Shown here: positions 11,910-15,368 of the stretch, piece by piece
How the letters are laid out: every line of letters begins with the position of its first letter
Numbering within the stretch: position 1 is the first letter of the stretch
Source of the DNA: Spirochaetia bacterium
GTDB lineage: Bacteria > Spirochaetota > Spirochaetia > Treponematales > Breznakiellaceae
Direction: 5' to 3'
DNA length: 15,368 nucleotides
NCBI GenBank assembly: GCA_026002045.1
Contig: BOAV01000057.1
Span: 1 to 15,368 of the forward strand
Translations under genes and position numbers: made by a program
The notes under the pieces: model-generated
Database searches by the model: none
Told to the model about the DNA's origin: nothing
Seen by the model: only the letters and a program-made list of their open reading frames with translations

Positions 11910-13103
11910 TTATATAATAGTAAATTCTAAAGGATTAAAGGTGTTTATTTCGTTAATTCTTCCACTTTGAAGTAGATATTTTTTTCTGCTATTGAACCAA
12001 CGTTCCCTCCAGTAATCCGCTAAGTCTTTCATGGGATAGTTATGGTAATTAGGTTGTTGTTCTTCTCCTAAAAGAATTTTTTTATAATTTTCCGCTAAAG
12101 GTATAGCATATATATTTCTTTTGAAGGAATGTTTTAGTAACATATCAGAATTGATACCTATTATATCACAGGCTTCTCTGATAACGCGCATTCGCCAATT
12201 AGGGCCATCGCCAAATCGATTTGATATTATAATATTATTTTGAATTAACAAATTTTGCATCATTAAAAATGTTTCATTTGTTAAATGCAATGATCCAAAT
12301 CCTTTCGTTTTTCCTATTTCATTATATAAATATTTCTCATTATATTGTATACGATTATATTGAGAACTGCGCCCATATAGACTAGTGGTAAACAGGCATA
12401 CAAGATTTGTCGAGATACGATTGTTAATATTAGTACATATATTCTCATATTTTTCTTTATAGATTTTTCGTATTTCATTTGACGCTAAAATATAAGCTAT
12501 TAATTTACCCCCAAGCATTGTATTATATGGTGGCATAGCGCCTAAAACATACGCATCCATACAGAATATTAAATTATTGGTTCTTGTTTTAGTGTCCCAT
12601 TCGATCCAATTGTCCCGTTCTGGAATATGGATTATAGGACTGCCAAGCGCCGCTATGCCGATTATAGGGCGATTTTCTATTGCTTCATCACGGACTAATA
12701 ATTTGATACGGCGTCCCACATAGTCACTATAAGGTGAAGACCAATAATATCTGCATATTCTGAATAATTCATGCTGGCGATCTGTTGTGCATACTTCAAT
12801 ACTGGGTATAATCTCACTTTTAAAAGCTTCTTTTCCGGTAGCTAAATTGTCTCTAAGCAGGTTTACATGGTTATTTATCCATATTTGATTTTTTATTAAG
12901 ATTTCTTGTCTTTTGAAATTCATGGATTGCTTGACAACGTCCTTAGCATATTCAGTCGGAGGACTAATCACAAAGGTACCATTGTTAGTTTTTAAATCCC
13001 ATTTTAATTGAAATAAATCACGAACGATAAGTAATTTTAGCCGTTGCTCGATGTCGTCAGCCTGAGGATTGGTCTCTATAGTAAGAGCATTCTGTAAATT
13101 CAT
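11910..13103 (-). CDS. DUF4338 / DruA-like protein
   Basis: This 397-residue protein matches DUF4338, the family of DruA from Druantia type I anti-phage systems. The molecular activity of the family is not settled as far as I know. Recognisable segments in order: WSSPYSDYVGRRIKLLV (about 121-137), PIIGIAALGSPIIHIPERDN (146-165) running into WIEWDTKTR, MDAYVLGAMPPYNTMLGGKL (182-201), TTSLYGRSSQYNRI (239-252), KGFGSLHL (267-274), GDGPNWRMRVIREA (298-311) and HSFKRNIYAIPLAENY (325-340). The conserved Asn/Asp/Arg/Gly positions look intact. The first 110 residues are less conserved. It starts 8 nt after the HerA stop with no visible ribosome-binding site, so coupling to HerA translation is likely. 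Base composition is AT-rich, like HerA and NurA and unlike the left half of the window. No DruB-E genes are seen nearby. Confidence 0.82.
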   Translation of the reverse strand: MNLQNALTIETNPQADDIEQRLKLLIVRDLFQLKWDLKTNNGTFVISPPTEYAKDVVKQSMNFKRQEILIKNQIWINNHVNLLRDNLATGKEAFKSEIIPSIEVCTTDRQHELFRICRYYWSSPYSDYVGRRIKLLVRDEAIENRPIIGIAALGSPIIHIPERDNWIEWDTKTRTNNLIFCMDAYVLGAMPPYNTMLGGKLIAYILASNEIRKIYKEKYENICTNINNRISTNLVCLFTTSLYGRSSQYNRIQYNEKYLYNEIGKTKGFGSLHLTNETFLMMQNLLIQNNIIISNRFGDGPNWRMRVIREACDIIGINSDMLLKHSFKRNIYAIPLAENYKKILLGEEQQPNYHNYPMKDLADYWRERWFNSRKKYLLQSGRINEINTFNPLEFTII

Positions 13104-13111
13104 AAAGCAAA

Positions 13112-14758
13112 TTATATTTTTGAATCGGGATAAACCGAATTCCCAATGAGTTTTTCAAACTCCTTGACACGGACCGGTAGGGCAAATGCTTGATTTGATG
13201 AAACCATATAAAGGTTTCCCGGTATTGTTTCCCGTTGTATAAAATTAGAAATAACACCGTCATAATTTATATTTGATTTGACCAAGGCTCTTATGTCGTC
13301 ACTATTACCCATATGAAAGACGAAAAAGTTTTCTGCCTGTGTCCTTATTTCTTCAGATATTGCAGAAGGTCGCTGGGTAACGGCTATTATACCAAGGCCA
13401 AATTTTCTACCTTCTTTTGCTACACGTACAAAGGGATTGGCATTTGATCGAACAAATTCTTCGGATAAGACATTTTGGGCTTCTTCGACCACAATAACAA
13501 CAGGAATTACAGAATTTTCCGGGTTATTTGTATAGTTTTCTTTGTTTGTTTCAAATATTTTTCTAACAATCATGGTAGAAATTATCGATGCATCCATATT
13601 GTCCTTTAATGACAGATCTATAATTACCGTTTTTCCGGCTTTTAGATTAAGAAAAATATTTTCGACTAACTGTGATTTTGATGAATGTATGCCCTTGCCT
13701 TCATCAATAAGATGCCTGATTCTTTTTCTGATGGCCGCGATGGTTCTACCTGCACTTGCAGCTTCTTTGTCGGTTGTCTTTGTAAAGAAATCAGGATACT
13801 GTTGATGAAGGAGCTGCGGATCGGCAACATACCTGTCTATGTTTTCTATGAAATCTGTCACTCCCTCGTCGTCCAAGTACAAGAGGAATGATTTCATTAC
13901 TTCGGAAAATCCAGCGCTAAAATTAAGAATATCCCCAATTGTTAAATGCAAGTGTGTGTTAATCAAAACCTTGCCAGCATATGTAAAGTGACTCTTATAC
14001 TTCTCATCAATGGGTTTATCACTATAAACGATCAAGTTATCTTTTATTTTTTGCTCGTTTATATCCCCCAATCCATAGGTGCGTTGATGCTGACTCTTTT
14101 GAAAATATTCCCCGTCTAAATCAAATATCAATTTTCCGTAAGTGTTATCGCCTATCATATGATAAAGCATAACCTTCATGAGATTGGTTTTCCCAAACCC
14201 GGATTGGGCAAATATCATCGTTCTTTTGTTGCGCAATTTATTAATATCAAAAAGAATATCCCCTTTATCATGGGCTACATCTTCACCTATACAGAGATTT
14301 CCAATGGGAACCCCGTTGCTGTTTTCGTGATTTAAAAGTTCTTGAACTTCCAATGTATTTAAATGGCGGGCATGGTAAGAAACAGTTGGCAATTTTCTAA
14401 CCGCTGTTGTAAAACTTAAGGTAGAACCAGTATTATGAAATGTTCCAAGAATACGTACTTTATAAGTATAGCTAAATATTTTCTGTTTATCCCTGTCTGA
14501 AAGTTCCCTTTCGGCAATACGAGCGTAGTGGACAGCTATGAGCGTTTTATCCTGGGAGCGAAAAATGGGATCTTCATCGTAGATTTCAGCTTCAACACGG
14601 GCAAGAAATTTTACACCATCTTCGTTTTGAGGAGCTAATACGATAAAATCGCCGGTTTGCGGACTGGCCTTAGAATCTTCATAAGAAGAATATATAAGTA
14701 ATGCATCTTCCGTTGTTTTCTGTCCATAAAGAACGCCAAAATCACTTAGCTTTTCCAT
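13112..14758 (-). CDS. herA: HerA-like hexameric DNA translocase (DUF87 ATPase)
   Basis: This 548-residue ATPase belongs to the HerA/FtsK superfamily, which forms hexameric rings that pump DNA and work with NurA in end resection. Counting from the upstream ATG, residues 1-125 form the HAS-barrel-like N-terminal domain (GDFIVLAPQ, FLARVEAEIY). The helicase core has Walker A AQSGFGKTN (186-194), LIFDLDGEYF (212-221), Walker B VVIVVEEAQN (422-431), the likely arginine region KEGRKFGLG (450-458) and the motif AVTQRPS (461-467). The catalytic residues look complete. Two ATGs lie 6 nt apart; I chose 14758 because AAAGGAG is 7 nt before it and only one base before the upper one. The gene follows the NurA stop by a few bases, with the ribosome-binding site overlapping that stop. 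The length is normal. Confidence 0.92.
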   Translation of the reverse strand: MEKLSDFGVLYGQKTTEDALLIYSSYEDSKASPQTGDFIVLAPQNEDGVKFLARVEAEIYDEDPIFRSQDKTLIAVHYARIAERELSDRDKQKIFSYTYKVRILGTFHNTGSTLSFTTAVRKLPTVSYHARHLNTLEVQELLNHENSNGVPIGNLCIGEDVAHDKGDILFDINKLRNKRTMIFAQSGFGKTNLMKVMLYHMIGDNTYGKLIFDLDGEYFQKSQHQRTYGLGDINEQKIKDNLIVYSDKPIDEKYKSHFTYAGKVLINTHLHLTIGDILNFSAGFSEVMKSFLLYLDDEGVTDFIENIDRYVADPQLLHQQYPDFFTKTTDKEAASAGRTIAAIRKRIRHLIDEGKGIHSSKSQLVENIFLNLKAGKTVIIDLSLKDNMDASIISTMIVRKIFETNKENYTNNPENSVIPVVIVVEEAQNVLSEEFVRSNANPFVRVAKEGRKFGLGIIAVTQRPSAISEEIRTQAENFFVFHMGNSDDIRALVKSNINYDGVISNFIQRETIPGNLYMVSSNQAFALPVRVKEFEKLIGNSVYPDSKI

Positions 14759-14770
14759 ATTCATTCTCCT

Positions 14771-15368
14771 TTAAAATAGATCATGAGTATCAAGAAATAA
14801 ATTTTCTATATCGATATGGTCCATACGTTTATCTTTATATAAACTGAGTTTGACCAAGTTGATTACTTCCTCTTTGAAGTTTCTTTTTAAAGTTACAAAA
14901 TTGTGTGCTTCAACTAATGGATAAGGGTACCCCAAAATATAGTGTTCTTGGGTTAGTCGTGTTAGTTCTTTGTGTATTTTTTCCACTTGCTGTATATCTC
15001 TATCCATAATTCCCTTTTCAATTTCGGGGATGACATCAAATATATTTAAGTCTGAAATTATCCAGTCATAGTTTTGAAGTTTTTCTACATAGTCAAGCCT
15101 TGCCGCATGGAATATTCCAAAACCACGCCCACCAATTAATGACTTTTTTAAATACATATTATTTTCAGTTTTGTAAGCACCGGACAGGACCTGCATTGGA
15201 ACCTCAAACCAACAACATAATTTTTGTTTATGCGGATTTGATTCCCTAAATGGATAAGCAGGCTTTAGTTGGTCCTGCAAATAATCATCTATTTGTTTTA
15301 AAGTATAATTCAATTCCATTTTAACTGGAGATTTCTTTGTTATTGCGACTACATTGACACCTTTTTCA
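14771..15368 (-). CDS. nurA: NurA-like nuclease, C-terminal part (gene continues off the window)
   Basis: The frame is open to the right edge; 198 residues are visible. An internal Met at 15319 is probably not the start, because the preceding codons read VNVVAITKKSPVK, which fits the conserved strand of NurA (V.GI.K.S) that leads into the second half of the nuclease. Further on, KLCCWFEVPMQVL and the C-terminal LGYPYPLVEAHNFVTLKR match the typical NurA ending (GYPYPL.EAH). NurA is a dimeric 5'-3' nuclease with an RNase H-like fold that docks on HerA; the first catalytic Asp should lie off-window, so activity cannot be judged. The HerA gene follows immediately, the classical partner order. The family call is moderate, strengthened by the neighbour. 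Confidence 0.72.
   Translation of the reverse strand, partial: EKGVNVVAITKKSPVKMELNYTLKQIDDYLQDQLKPAYPFRESNPHKQKLCCWFEVPMQVLSGAYKTENNMYLKKSLIGGRGFGIFHAARLDYVEKLQNYDWIISDLNIFDVIPEIEKGIMDRDIQQVEKIHKELTRLTQEHYILGYPYPLVEAHNFVTLKRNFKEEVINLVKLSLYKDKRMDHIDIENLFLDTHDLF

Noticed and set aside
11910..15368. Retron, diversity-generating element or restriction-modification system
   Set aside because: No reverse transcriptase, template repeat pair, methyltransferase or specificity subunit is encoded in the window.

Overview
The window looks like accessory DNA of a spirochaete, most likely a gut Treponema. This rests on remembered resemblance of several small proteins (a MIF-type tautomerase start, the integrase style, dense small type II toxin-antitoxin modules) and not on any search, so the organism call is moderate at best. 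The left 10.7 kb has mixed base composition with GC-rich codon use. The block from about 11.9 kb to the right end is visibly AT-rich.

Layout. (1) 1-5660, plus strand: part of a phage morphogenesis module. It holds a coiled-coil protein that may be a scaffold, an HK97-fold major capsid protein without a delta domain, a P27-type small terminase placed after the capsid gene, a small acidic protein, and a 959-residue tape measure protein. Portal, large terminase, connectors, major tail protein and tail tip genes are absent here. (2) 5709-7457, minus strand: a run of toxin-antitoxin genes. In transcription order these are a truncated RelE/HigB-like relic, BrnT, BrnA, two small ORFs, a HigB-type toxin and its HTH antidote. 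(3) 7571-9335: an XRE-family repressor-like gene diverges from a strong promoter driving a tightly overlapped set of very small genes, a lysogeny-switch arrangement, ending at an intrinsic terminator (9433-9464).

(4) 9480-10800: a scar region. The 3' part of a CAU-anticodon tRNA gene (9626-9667) begins at the anticodon loop and is probably an attachment site. It is followed by a tyrosine integrase gene whose start codon and body are separated by a palindromic insert of about 115 bp. The integrase is cut off and abuts, tail to tail, a frameshifted gene that is itself fused to the first third of a MIF-like tautomerase. (5) 10831-15368, minus strand: a RhuM-family gene, then an AT-rich operon transcribed as NurA-like nuclease (partial), HerA-like hexameric ATPase, DUF4338/DruA-like protein.

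The most interesting candidate is this last operon. NurA and HerA are known partners in DNA end processing, HerA-type ATPases recur in anti-phage systems, and DUF4338 is the DruA family of Druantia. Here DUF4338 sits directly behind HerA with an 8-nt gap, beside an integration scar and a RhuM gene, so a NurA-HerA-DUF4338 defence module is a reasonable inference. The left part reads as a decayed prophage whose right end is the tRNA fragment. The integrase remnant to the right of that fragment suggests that a second element was inserted in tandem and later eroded.
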